A stretch of 64,000 nt of DNA. It comes from CAVRQM01 sp963732775. Lineage in GTDB: Bacteria > Pseudomonadota > Alphaproteobacteria > Acetobacterales > Acetobacteraceae. A program made the position numbers and the translations under genes. Below the pieces are notes generated by a model that had not been told where the DNA came from, ran no database searches, and saw only the letters and a list, made by a program, of their open reading frames with translations. Shown piece after piece: positions 52,790 through 61,331 of this stretch; the first letter of the stretch is position 1; each line of letters starts with the position of its first letter. The DNA lies in assembly GCA_963732775.1 (NCBI GenBank), contig CAVTAR010000003.1, positions 248,001 to 312,000 on the forward strand. Direction: 5' to 3'.

Positions 52790-54367
52790 ATGTCCGAAGC
52801 CGCGGCGCTGGAGGGGCTCGCCGAGGAGCGGGTGCTCATCCTCGATTTCGGCAGCCAGGTCACGCAGCTCATCGCCCGCCGGGTGCGCGAGGCGGGCGTC
52901 TACTGCGAGATCTGGCCCTACGCCGCCGATCCGGGCCGGCTGCGCGCCTTCGCGCCGCGCGCGATCATCCTTTCCGGCGGGCCGGCCAGCATCACGCTCG
53001 AGACCTCCCCGCGCGTGCCGCAGGAGGTGTTCGAGGCCGGCGTGCCGGTGCTCGGCATCTGCTACGGCCAGCAGGCGATGTGCGCGCAGCTCGGCGGCGC
53101 CGTCGAAGCCGGCCACGTCGCCGAGTTCGGCCGCGCCCACGTGGACGTGACGGAGCCCTGCGCGCTGTTCCGCGGCGTGTGGGCGCCAGGTGCCCACGAG
53201 CAGGTGTGGATGAGCCACGGCGACCGGGTGACCCGCCTGCCGCCCGGCTTCCGCGCGGTGGCCAGCAGCGCGGGCGCGCCGTTCGCGGTGGTGGCCGACG
53301 ACCGGCGCTCCTTCTACGGCGTGCAGTTCCACCCCGAGGTGGTCCACACGCCGCACGGGGCGGACCTGCTGGCGACCTTCGTGCGCGACGTCGCCGGCTG
53401 CGCCGGGCGCTGGACCATGGCCGGCTTCCGCGACGCCGAGATCCTGCGCATCCGCCGGCAGGTGGGCGACGGGCGGGTGATCTGCGGGCTCTCGGGCGGG
53501 GTGGACAGCGCGGTCGCCGCGGTGCTGATCCATGAGGCGATCGGCGACCAGCTCACTTGTATCCTCGTCGACACCGGCCTGCTGCGCACCGGCGAGGCCG
53601 ACGAGGTGGTGCGCACGTTCCGCGACCGCTTCAACATCCGCCTCGTGCATCGTGACGCGGCCGACCTGTTCCTCGCCGGGCTGCGCGGGATCGACGAGCC
53701 GGAGGCCAAGCGCAAGCTGATCGGCCGCGTGTTCGTCGACGTGTTCGAGCAGGAGGCGGCGCGCCTCGGCGAGGTCGACTTCCTGGCGCAGGGGACGCTC
53801 TACCCCGACGTGATCGAGAGCGTGAGCCCCACCGGCGGCCCCAGCGTCACGATCAAGTCGCACCACAACGTGGGCGGGCTGCCGGCGCGGATGCGCCTGC
53901 GGCTGGTGGAGCCGTTGCGCGAGCTGTTCAAGGACGAGGTGCGCGCCCTGGGCCGCACGCTCGGGCTGCCCGACGCGATGGTCGGCCGCCACCCGTTTCC
54001 TGGTCCGGGCCTGGCGATCCGCATTCCCGGCGAGGTGACGCGCGAGCGGCTCGACGTGCTGCGCCGGGCCGATGCGATCTTCCTGGAGGAAATCCGGGCG
54101 GCGGGGTTGTACGACGCGATCTGGCAGGCGTTCGCGGTATTGCTGCCGGTCCGCACCGTGGGCGTGATGGGCGACGCGCGCACCTACGACCATGCCTGTG
54201 CCTTGCGCGCGGTGGCCGGCACCGACGGCATGACGGCGGAGTTCTACCCGTTCGACATGGGCTTCCTCAGCCGGGTCGCGACGCGCATCGTGGGCGAGGT
54301 GCGCGGCATCAACCGGGTGACCTACGACATCACCAGCAAGCCGCCCGGGACGATCGAGTGGGAATGA
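52790..54367 (+). CDS. guaA: GMP synthase (glutamine-hydrolysing)
   Basis: A 525-residue enzyme converting XMP to GMP. The class I amidotransferase domain has ILDFGSQVTQLIARRVRE, the nucleophile Cys in VLGICYGQQAMCAQLGG and the His/Glu in FYGVQFHPEVVHT. The ATP pyrophosphatase domain has the P-loop CGLSGGVDSAVAAVL. The dimer/XMP domain has GRHPFPGPGLAIRIPGEV and ends KPPGTIEWE, the universal C-terminus. ATG 52790. With guaB in the same run it completes the guanine branch. Confidence 0.97.
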   Translation: MSEAAALEGLAEERVLILDFGSQVTQLIARRVREAGVYCEIWPYAADPGRLRAFAPRAIILSGGPASITLETSPRVPQEVFEAGVPVLGICYGQQAMCAQLGGAVEAGHVAEFGRAHVDVTEPCALFRGVWAPGAHEQVWMSHGDRVTRLPPGFRAVASSAGAPFAVVADDRRSFYGVQFHPEVVHTPHGADLLATFVRDVAGCAGRWTMAGFRDAEILRIRRQVGDGRVICGLSGGVDSAVAAVLIHEAIGDQLTCILVDTGLLRTGEADEVVRTFRDRFNIRLVHRDAADLFLAGLRGIDEPEAKRKLIGRVFVDVFEQEAARLGEVDFLAQGTLYPDVIESVSPTGGPSVTIKSHHNVGGLPARMRLRLVEPLRELFKDEVRALGRTLGLPDAMVGRHPFPGPGLAIRIPGEVTRERLDVLRRADAIFLEEIRAAGLYDAIWQAFAVLLPVRTVGVMGDARTYDHACALRAVAGTDGMTAEFYPFDMGFLSRVATRIVGEVRGINRVTYDITSKPPGTIEWE

Positions 54368-54583
54368 TTCGCTGGGCTCCGGCAGCTATCGCCCTCGACC
54401 GGCAAACGCGGGTTGGGTTGCGAGTCGCAACACGAACCCAAGGACCCACGGCCACCGGGCTGGCAGGCGCTGGCGGCTGGCCACCCTCATCGCCCGGCCG
54501 CGGTGCAAGTTCCGCAGCCGTAGGTGGCGCGGTCAGTTCGCCCTCCGAAGCACGTCGTAGGCCTCCGGCTCCGCGTCGCCGGG
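54368..54583. other. Degenerate spacer with a possible IS256-type remnant
   Basis: No supported gene. Around 54411-54455 the sequence gggttgggttgcga followed by ...acccaaggaccca resembles the stretch before the transposase start in the two IS256 copies (gggttgggttgcga at 20534). A short perfect palindrome gttgcgagtcgcaac is embedded. It may be a fossil of a related IS that helped delete the front of potA. Confidence 0.4.
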
Positions 54584-54994
54584 CAGGAGGAGGCGCTCGC
54601 TCTGTCCGACCGCATAGCGGTGATGAACAAGGGCGAGGTCCTGCAGGTCGGTGACCCAGGCCAGATCTATGACACGCCCCGGACCTGCTTCGTCGCGGAC
54701 TTCATCGGCGAGGCCAACCTGATACCCGCCGGCCTGCTAGGGCGGCAATCGGGGACGGTCGTGGTGCGGCCTGAGCGCGTCGGCCTCGCCGACGCCGCGC
54801 CGCACGACAGGCCTGGGCTTCCGGCCCGGGTCGTTTCGATCACCTATCTCGGGTCGGATACGCTGGTCGAACTCGCGAGCGCGAGCGGGCACCTGATCCG
54901 GGCGAGGCTGCGGGGTCGGCACCAGGACCTGCAGGTGGGCGGCCAGGTCGTCGCGCACTGGCCGGACGAAGCCGCGCGCGTGCTGCACGAGTGA
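54584..54994 (+). pseudogene. PotA-type polyamine ABC ATPase, C-terminal remnant
   Basis: Recognisable from QEEALALSDRIAVMNKGEV onward: the end of the nucleotide-binding domain after the H-loop, then the TOBE-type regulatory domain (CFVADFIGEANLIPAG, then VVVRPERVGLAD and VVSITYLGSDTLVEL). Walker A, the signature motif and Walker B are missing, and the sequence before 54584 is unrelated. It cannot hydrolyse ATP. Fragments of the matching permease and binding protein lie further downstream. Confidence 0.8.
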
Positions 54995-55824
54995 TGCCCC
55001 CGGCCGAGCGCCCGCGCGCCGATCGTGCCACCGCGCCCGTCATCCTCTACCTCTCGCCGCACCTCGACGACGCCGTGCTGAGCGCTGGCGGCCTGATCGC
55101 GCGGCAGGCGGCGGCCGGGATGCGCGTGGTGGTGGCCACCATGGTCACCGCCGACCCGCCGGCGGCACAGCGCCCCTCACCACTGGCCGCGCGCTACCGC
55201 GCCGCCTGGGGGAATCCCGCGACCCCGTTCGCCGACCGCTGCCTCGAGGACGCGCACGCGATGGAAGCGCTGGCGGCCGAGTGGCGGCACCTCGGGTTGC
55301 AGGACTGCACCTACCGCCAGTCGCCCTCGGGCGAGGATTTGTACGTGACCATGGAGGCGCTGTTCTCGGCCACGCCCGACCCGCGCGACACGGCATTCCG
55401 CGCTGCGGTGGCGGATGCCACCGAGGCCCTGGTCGACGCCCTCGATCCGTTCGCGGTCTATACTTGCTCGACGATCGGCCGGCACGTGGACCACGTGTGC
55501 GTGCTGCGCGCCGTGCTGCCGGTGCTGTACCGGCGCGGCCTGCCGGTGCGGCTATGGGAGGACATGCCCTATGCGACCGGAATCTATCCTCCAGAGAACC
55601 CCGATACCGCCGCCGCGGCCCTCGCCCGCATCGGTGTGAAGACGGCCCAACCGCTGCTGGAACCGGTCGACATCGCCGCCAAGCTGCGCGCGTCCCGGGC
55701 CTACGTGTCGCAGATCGACGACCTGTTCGGCTCACCCGAAGACATGGATCGGGTCGTCACCGCCCACGCATTGGCGCTCGGTGGCGCGGAGCCGGCCGAA
55801 CGCTACTGGAGCATCACTTCATGA
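54994..55824 (+). CDS. PIG-L-family deacetylase
   Basis: A 276-residue zinc hydrolase of the LmbE/PIG-L family that removes N-acetyl groups from sugar-containing substrates. The metal site SPHLDDAVLSAGG gives His-Asp-Asp; TIGRHVDHVCV supplies another His. No signal peptide. ATG 54994 overlaps the last base of the potA remnant stop; a GTG three bases earlier is possible. It is the only open, complete gene within this decayed stretch. PIG-L genes often accompany glycosyltransferase genes, but none is next to it here. Confidence 0.85.
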   Translation: MPPAERPRADRATAPVILYLSPHLDDAVLSAGGLIARQAAAGMRVVVATMVTADPPAAQRPSPLAARYRAAWGNPATPFADRCLEDAHAMEALAAEWRHLGLQDCTYRQSPSGEDLYVTMEALFSATPDPRDTAFRAAVADATEALVDALDPFAVYTCSTIGRHVDHVCVLRAVLPVLYRRGLPVRLWEDMPYATGIYPPENPDTAAAALARIGVKTAQPLLEPVDIAAKLRASRAYVSQIDDLFGSPEDMDRVVTAHALALGGAEPAERYWSITS

Positions 55825-55884
55825 TGTCGCGCTCGGCCTGGGACGGGGCAGCGCGACGCCGTCGCGGGCGCGTGTCAGATCCTG

Positions 55885-57190
55885 GTGCTCGGCACCCTCA
55901 TTCTGCCGCTCGTGGTGCCGGAGATCGTGGTGGCGATCACCACGCGCGTGTTCTTCTCGGCACTCGGCCTGAAGCTCGGGCTGCTCAACCTCGTCATCGC
56001 CCACACCGTGTTCTGCATCCCGTTCGCGCTGATGCCGATCCTGGCCCGGGTGCGCCAGATGGGCGACACCTCGACAAATATGCTGAAGAAGTTCACCGCC
56101 GAGACCGGCGCCAAGGTGACGCTCGACAGGTTCGACACCAACGAGACGCTGCTCGCCAAGCTGCGCAGCGGCAGCTCCGGCTACGACATCACCGTGGCCT
56201 CCACCGACTTCATCCCGCTGATGGTCAAGCAGGGGCTGATCCAGCCGGTCCACATCGCCGATCTGGCAGGCTACGAGAATCTCGATGCTCGCTGGAAGGA
56301 CACACTTTGGGACCCGGGCAACGTCTACTCGATCCCGTGGCAGTGGGGCGTCACCTCGGCACTCGTCGACAGCGCCGTCTACAAGGGGCCGACCGACACG
56401 CTGAAGACGCTGTTCGAGCCGCCGCGCGGTTCCATCTCGTTCATGATGGATCCCAAGAACGCGGCCATGGAATCGGTGGCCAGCGGATACCCCACAGGAG
56501 TCAAGGGAGCCGACGCCTTCCTGACGCCCGAGGTGCAGTCCGTCCCGGAGCTGAAGATGCCCGCGGGCTACCAGACGGTGGTGACGCCGACCTGCCCCGA
56601 GGAGGTCACGCGCAAGTATGACCTGATCTGGACCCGACTGCGGCAGTCGGCGGCGGGGCCGGCGATCTACTACTTCGTGGGCGGCAGCTCCAAGTTCTAC
56701 GGCTGCAACATGCTGCAGATGCGCGTGCGGGACTTCGAGGAGGTGCAGCACCTGGAGGGTGTCTCGCCTGCATGGCCGATCCGTTACGCCGACCTCGAGC
56801 CCTACTACACCGACGCGAAACGGCTGTACTGGGTCCACGGAGAGGCCGGCGCGGATGTGACCGATCCGCCACGGACCGGCCCGTACGCCGACCCGCCGGT
56901 CGCCAATGACCCGCCGGTCGAGGCGCTGAGGGAGCGATTTCGCGGCGGAGGGGTCAAACCCTTTCCGCAGCCGGTCTCGATCGCGCTGCCGCCCGGCGGT
57001 CACTGCATCCGCTGCATCATTTGCGACGGCTATCCGTGCCGGATCGCCCCAAGGGGGAGGCGGAGACCTGCGCATCGAGCCCGGCCTCGCCACCGGACGC
57101 CTCGCGTTGCGCACCAACACGTTGGCGCGCCGGTTGCTGCTTTCCGCAGATGGCAGGCGGGTCGATGGCGTGGAGGTGGAGGCGGCCGGA
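55885..57190 (+). pseudogene. Chimeric open frame: permease + polyamine-binding protein + GMC oxidoreductase fragments
   Basis: One frame runs through three unrelated remnants. Codons 1-60: membrane segment of a PotC-type permease (LGTLILPLVVPEIVVAITTR, then IAHTVFCIPFALMPILARVR). Codons 61-254: PotD-type binding protein without its signal peptide (TNMLKKFTAETGAKVTLDRF, GYDITVASTDF, ending PTCPEEVTRKYDLIWTRL). Codons 255-385: GMC oxidoreductase (SKFYGCNMLQMRVRDFEEVQ and RYADLEPYYTDAKRLYW). After a shift near 57050 the GMC reading continues as GGDLRIEPGLATGRLALRTN to a TGA near 57190. In-frame deletions joined them. A working product is very unlikely. Confidence 0.8.
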
Positions 57191-57297
57191 TGAAGCGTTC
57201 GACGCGCTCGGAGCTGACGCCGCCATGCGTTCAGGGACGTTGCAGGGCCAGGACGAAGACATTCCGGCCTGGATCGCTGTCGTTGCTGTAGCCCTGG

Positions 57298-58116
57298 TTA
57301 TTGGAACAGAAGTGGCCAGCTCAGAGTGTGCTGGAAACCGATTAACGCCACGAAGGCCGGCGAGCGGTCCGCGAAGCCGGTGCCGACGCTGCCGGAGAGA
57401 ACGGTTTGCGGATCGAACTGGTAGCGCACGCCGACCTGAACGATGTTCTGCGCCTGCCTCCGCTCCCGCAGCGTCTCTCGATAGACGTCGGCGACCAGCA
57501 CCGCCTCGTTGGTGATCGGCTGGCTGTAGCCGATGCCGACGAGGTAGCGGTTGGTGCGCTCTCGCATCCCGTTTAGGGAGAGCGGGTCGTAGCCGTGGTA
57601 ATAGATCGCGTTCATGTGCAGTTGGCGCGGGACATAGTTCGTGCCGAACGAGCCAATCGACTTGGTGGCGACGAACCTGAGCGAGGTTTCGGTACCCCCT
57701 GACTGATAGCCGTAGGGTTGGTCGATGCCGGCCCCGAGCGACACGGCCGGCAGGACCCGGCCTTCGCTGTTGAAGTTGTAGAGGCCCTGAGCGACGACGT
57801 CGCCCTGCTTCGTCTCGCTGGCGTTGCCGAGACGGTAGGGGGTCGCCAAGGAAAACTGGAAATTGCGGAAGACGCCGGCTTCGAGTTGCGGACTGAAGAC
57901 GAATGCGTCGCTGCCATGGCCGCCGCGCCCGCCGCTGCCGAGGCGGTTGCGGTCGTAGCTGAAGAAGCCCTGCGCCTCGATGTCGTTGTATGGGACGGGA
58001 TAGGCGTCCTCCAGCCGGACCGGAAGGTTCTCGTCGAGGTTGGTGTGGTCACCCGCCCAGGCCGGAGACGATGCCAAGGCCAGGGCGGTGAGTGCGAAAA
58101 TCTGGGCGCGCGTCAT
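57298..58116 (-). CDS. Outer-membrane beta-barrel-like protein, copper cluster
   Basis: A 272-residue exported protein. The signal peptide is MTRAQIFALTALALASSPAWA, cleaved before GDHTNLDEN. The rest alternates polar and hydrophobic residues in strands ending in aromatic residues (FQFSLATPYRLG, SLRFVATKSIGSF, YLVGIGYSQPI, VQVGVRYQFDP) and stops at WPLLFQ, a terminal aromatic-type barrel end. This looks like a small outer-membrane beta-barrel of the transporter-associated kind; the exact family is not recognised. The ATG shares ATGA with the preceding Met-rich protein gene, so the two are translated together. Confidence 0.7.
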   Translation of the reverse strand: MTRAQIFALTALALASSPAWAGDHTNLDENLPVRLEDAYPVPYNDIEAQGFFSYDRNRLGSGGRGGHGSDAFVFSPQLEAGVFRNFQFSLATPYRLGNASETKQGDVVAQGLYNFNSEGRVLPAVSLGAGIDQPYGYQSGGTETSLRFVATKSIGSFGTNYVPRQLHMNAIYYHGYDPLSLNGMRERTNRYLVGIGYSQPITNEAVLVADVYRETLRERRQAQNIVQVGVRYQFDPQTVLSGSVGTGFADRSPAFVALIGFQHTLSWPLLFQ

Positions 58117-59465
58117 GGGCCGGCCGTGCTGAGCGGCGACAAGGTCGGCTCGGCCGTCATGTCGATGCCCGGCACGTCGGCCATCGCGCCGTGCTTGGCG
58201 CGCCACCCGGCCAACATCGCAGCAATCATCATCCGCGGGGTTTCGCCGGGGCCGTTGCCGGGCATCATCTTCATGCCGGGGACCGCCCGCATCAGCGCGT
58301 CCATGAAGGAGCCTTCCGCCTCGTTTGGCGCGATGCCGGGTGCCATCTTGGCCCGCATGACCGTCATGATCTGCTGGCGCATCGCAGGTGAGGCGTCCGA
58401 CATCATCATCGGCGCCATCTCGGCCATCATCTCCATCATGATCTGGCTCATGGCGCCCTGATCGCTGGTCATCCAATCATCGGCAAGCCGCGGATCGACG
58501 TCCGGGTAGGGCAGGTGGAATTTGCGCACATAGGCTTCGTCGCCGGGCTGATAGCCCATGGCGTGGATGACCCGGTACAGCTCGTCCCGCTTCTGGTCGA
58601 GCGTCCAGCCGTCGTAGCGCAGCAGGTCGTAGGTGATGCCGTGGAGCATGTGCAGGTTGTCGAAGATATTGGCGCTCTCGGGCGTCATGCGGCTGTAGCG
58701 GGGGCTGATCTCGCGCGACAGCACCATCCTCTGCGGGCGTTTCTGCACCGGGATGAAGTCGCGCCACATGGTGGCGATCGTGGCTTTCAGGGCTGCCTCC
58801 TGGCCATCGCCGTTGCCGGCGATCATCAAGCTCTCATAGGCCGCGGGATGCCACCAGTGGGCCACGTAGAACAACGTGGAATCGAGCGGATAGTAGTTCC
58901 GGAACAGGCTGAAATAGGGCTTCATCATCACGCCCGCGCGCCGCATCGTCACGTCGAGCGGTGCGACGGAGCGGGGCACACCCGGTGTCTGCATCGTCAG
59001 GTAGTAACGCACCGCACGGTCGGTCCAGCGTTTCTTCTCGAACCAGGGCACGTCCTTCGCCGACATGATGTCGTACGTCTGCTCATGGTGCATGTGCGTC
59101 CAGTCGATCGCCCGGAACAGCGTATGCAGCGTGCGGTCGGTCAGTTCGGAATAGTACTGCATCGACGGCTCGGTGCGCGGCAAGTGCGTCAGGAAGTCGA
59201 GCGACTCCCGGTTGAGCAGTTGGTCGTACCGAGCGTGCTGGGCAAACGGCGTCTGCAGCATGAGGTCGTGCTGCTTGGAGTGAAAGAAGTGCATCGCCGC
59301 GCCGATGCGGTAGCTCTCGTTATGCCGAAAGTAGAATGCCTCGTTGTACGGTCCACGCAGGATGCCTACATCGTCGCGCAGCTCCGCGCGGACGCTACTC
59401 GGGGTTAGGGTAAGCCCGGCCGCTGCGGCAAGACCGAGCAGGCTGTCGCGGCGACCGAGCGGCAA
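58113..59465 (-). CDS. Tat-exported protein with methionine-rich C-terminus, copper cluster
   Basis: About 450 residues. It opens with a twin-arginine-type signal, PLGRRDSLLGLAAAAGLTLT, ending near SSVRAEL, so it is probably folded before export. The mature part is rich in His, Tyr and Trp (WTHMHHEQTYDIM, VAHWWHPAAYES). The last 120 residues are very Met-rich (IMMEMMAEMAPMMMSD, VPGMKMMPGNG), as in periplasmic Cu(I)-binding proteins. I do not recognise the family. The TTG start at 59463-59465, three bases after the copper-storage gene stop, is preferred for the signal peptide; a CTG is also near. It is coupled to the barrel protein. Confidence 0.7.
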   Translation of the reverse strand: MPLGRRDSLLGLAAAAGLTLTPSSVRAELRDDVGILRGPYNEAFYFRHNESYRIGAAMHFFHSKQHDLMLQTPFAQHARYDQLLNRESLDFLTHLPRTEPSMQYYSELTDRTLHTLFRAIDWTHMHHEQTYDIMSAKDVPWFEKKRWTDRAVRYYLTMQTPGVPRSVAPLDVTMRRAGVMMKPYFSLFRNYYPLDSTLFYVAHWWHPAAYESLMIAGNGDGQEAALKATIATMWRDFIPVQKRPQRMVLSREISPRYSRMTPESANIFDNLHMLHGITYDLLRYDGWTLDQKRDELYRVIHAMGYQPGDEAYVRKFHLPYPDVDPRLADDWMTSDQGAMSQIMMEMMAEMAPMMMSDASPAMRQQIMTVMRAKMAPGIAPNEAEGSFMDALMRAVPGMKMMPGNGPGETPRMMIAAMLAGWRAKHGAMADVPGIDMTAEPTLSPLSTAGP

Positions 59466-59467
59466 GA

Positions 59468-59800
59468 TCAGGCCGCCATCTTGCGGCAGCTCTCCGCGCA
59501 GCGGCGGCACTGAGCGACACAATCGTCCATGCTGCCGACTTGCTCGCAGCTGCTGGCGCACTCCTCGCAGATCTCGGCGCATTCGCGGCAGGTGTGTTTG
59601 TGATGCGGCGTGCCGATCAGCATCATGTTCGCGGAGGTCTGGCATATCTCGGCGCAGGTCATCATGAGCGTGAAGTGCGCCGGTTCGACGTGCTTGCCGC
59701 CGGCTTCCAGGCAGTGGTTCATGGCCATGCTGAGGCAGGTACTGTGGCACCGCAGGCATTCCTCGATGCAGGCCTGCATCTCGAGGGAAAGGTGTTGCAT
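59468..59800 (-). CDS. Four-helix-bundle copper-storage protein (Csp/DUF326 type)
   Basis: A 110-residue protein with a ladder of Cys residues spaced along four helices (ACIEECLRCHSTCLSMAMNH, MTCAEICQTSANMM, HTCRECAEICEECASSC and DDCVAQCRRCAESC). Csp proteins bind many Cu(I) ions inside the bundle. The ATG at 59798-59800 (MQHLSLEMQACIEE) is chosen because it gives the family's length and N-terminus; no signal peptide, so it is the cytosolic Csp3-like kind. It is followed directly by the Met-rich exported protein. Confidence 0.9.
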   Translation of the reverse strand: MQHLSLEMQACIEECLRCHSTCLSMAMNHCLEAGGKHVEPAHFTLMMTCAEICQTSANMMLIGTPHHKHTCRECAEICEECASSCEQVGSMDDCVAQCRRCAESCRKMAA

Positions 59801-60025
59801 CTGTCGTCTTCCGCGGGCGTCGCACGGGATGACCGGACACGCGCCCTGCTGTCCGGCCTCGGACCAAACCGGCTTGCCCCATGGGAAGGCACAATGACGA
59901 TGTGGTGATGGCACGCAGCACCGGGGCAGCCTGTTGCAAGCGCCTTCACGTGCGGACGTGGGAACCTTGCCGGTCTGCGGGGCAGCTCGGGGAAGTGGAC
60001 GACGTTGTCACGCTCGATGTGAGCG

Positions 60026-60760
60026 CTACATCCTCTCCTTGATCCCAGACTGAATCAGCCACCAGTTCACGGGATACGAGGTCAGGAAGCCGCACACCAT
60101 GGCGAGCTGCATCATGAACCAGAACTCCACCGTGTTTGCTTCCAGCTGCACGCCAAGCAGCACCTTGAAGAAGTAGAAGTAGGCGAGCGCCATGAAGCCG
60201 TACATTCCGAGCTGCCAAGCCGTCAGCGAGAGCGTGTCCGCCTTGATCGCGGCAATGATACCCTCGCCGAAACTCAGCCCACGCATCGGGGCGATGGTGA
60301 AGTACTGGAAGAAAATGCCGAAGGCGTAAGCGAAGACGTAGTCCACGACCCAGACGGCGAAGATCTTGTCGCTGAAGATGCTCCGATAGCCGAAGGCGAC
60401 TGCCACGGCTGGCACCGCGAAAACGAGCCATTCGGCCAAGATGTCGCCGAGCGTGCAGCCACTACCGCAATGCAGGGCGCCGTTGGCGACCATGACGGGG
60501 AACGGCGTTTCCCGCTTGTTCGGCGGCTCCTGCTGCAGCTGCATCGCCATGCGCATTTTCGCGTGCGTCGCGAGCCGTCCGTAGGCGAAATATTGCCAGA
60601 TGACCCAGCCCGTCCCGAACAGCGCCGTCACGGGCCAGACGACGTTCATGATCCACATGTGCTGGGGGCGCCGCGCGACATCGACGGCAATGGCGATGGC
60701 GCAAAGCACTCCCAACAGGAGATAGGCAACCGAGAGGTCGTGCAGCCAAGCCGGAATCAT
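60026..60760 (-). CDS. DUF4396 membrane protein
   Basis: A 244-residue integral membrane protein. Likely helices are at about 8-25, 35-58, 105-125, 130-155 (YVFAYAFGIFFQYF), 185-205 and 215-235. A pair of cysteines in HCGSGCTLGDILAEW sits before a conserved Asp/Glu, which is the DUF4396 hallmark. The family is often found with metal-resistance genes; transport of Cu or another metal is a guess. The ATG is at 60758-60760. About 45 bp upstream lies a palindrome (60803-60813) that could be a regulator site. Confidence 0.78.
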   Translation of the reverse strand: MIPAWLHDLSVAYLLLGVLCAIAIAVDVARRPQHMWIMNVVWPVTALFGTGWVIWQYFAYGRLATHAKMRMAMQLQQEPPNKRETPFPVMVANGALHCGSGCTLGDILAEWLVFAVPAVAVAFGYRSIFSDKIFAVWVVDYVFAYAFGIFFQYFTIAPMRGLSFGEGIIAAIKADTLSLTAWQLGMYGFMALAYFYFFKVLLGVQLEANTVEFWFMMQLAMVCGFLTSYPVNWWLIQSGIKERM

Positions 60761-60802
60761 CGATGCTCGCTCTATATGGAGGGCCGCTCTATTCCCCGGG
60801 AG

Positions 60803-60813
60803 CGTAGCCTACG
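60803..60813. promoter_or_regulatory. Palindrome upstream of the DUF4396 gene
   Basis: cgtagcctacg, a perfect 5-1-5 dyad within agcgtagcctacggagc, resembling MerR-family operator halves (ctccgtag...ctacgctc on the minus strand). It lies between cueR and the DUF4396 gene. No clear promoter elements could be placed around it. Confidence 0.3.
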
Positions 60814-60911
60814 GAGCCCGTCCAACACCCCGGACACGTGGGAAGGTTCGATGACATGCCTGTGAGACATGCATGGGGTCGGGGCCGCCCTGGCTGGTCC
60901 GGCACTCCGAA

Positions 60912-61331
60912 CTACGCAAGGCCGGCGGAGGCTGGTTCCTGGATGACCTGGGCCAGGTCATCAATGATGGGACAGTCCGGACGGTGATCGCCGTCGCACT
61001 TGTCGGCAAGGTTCCGCAGCGCCCGGGTCACATCGGCAATCTCCCGGGCTTTGGCTTCCAGCGTGGCAATGTGCTCCACTGCCAAGCGCTTGACATCGGC
61101 GCTGGCCCGCTTCTCGTCGCGCCACAAGGCCAGCAGTTCGCGCATCTGAACGACGGAGAAACCCAGGCTGCGCGCGCGCTTCAGGAAGCGCAGGGTCTGC
61201 ACGTCCGCCGCGCAATACCGGCGATACCCAGCGGTGTTCCGCTCTGCCGCTTCAATCAGCTTGATGCTCTCGTAATAGCGGATCATCTTCGCCGACACGC
61301 CGGACCCGGTTGCGGCCTCGCCGATATTCAC
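60912..61331 (-). CDS. cueR: Cu(I)-responsive MerR-family regulator CueR
   Basis: A 139-residue MerR-family activator. The winged helix-turn-helix is at the N-terminus (MNIGEAATGSGVSAKMIRYY) with a dimerisation helix at about 75-108. The metal loop has Cys112 and Cys120 in KCDGDHRPDCP, spaced as in CueR. Ser77, the residue that marks sensors of monovalent copper, silver or gold, is present. Its ATG shares ATGA with the copA stop, so sensor and pump are made together. It should act at the two CueR-type boxes near 63801-63862. Confidence 0.93.
   Translation of the reverse strand: MNIGEAATGSGVSAKMIRYYESIKLIEAAERNTAGYRRYCAADVQTLRFLKRARSLGFSVVQMRELLALWRDEKRASADVKRLAVEHIATLEAKAREIADVTRALRNLADKCDGDHRPDCPIIDDLAQVIQEPASAGLA

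Noticed and set aside
54411..54430. Rho-independent terminator after guaA
   Set aside because: The palindrome gttgcgagtcgcaac is not followed by a T-run on the plus strand and fits an IS leader remnant better.
55885..57190. A novel transporter-oxidoreductase fusion protein
   Set aside because: Each part is incomplete at its borders (no signal peptide on the PotD part, no FAD-binding start on the GMC part), so this is deletion debris and not a designed fusion.
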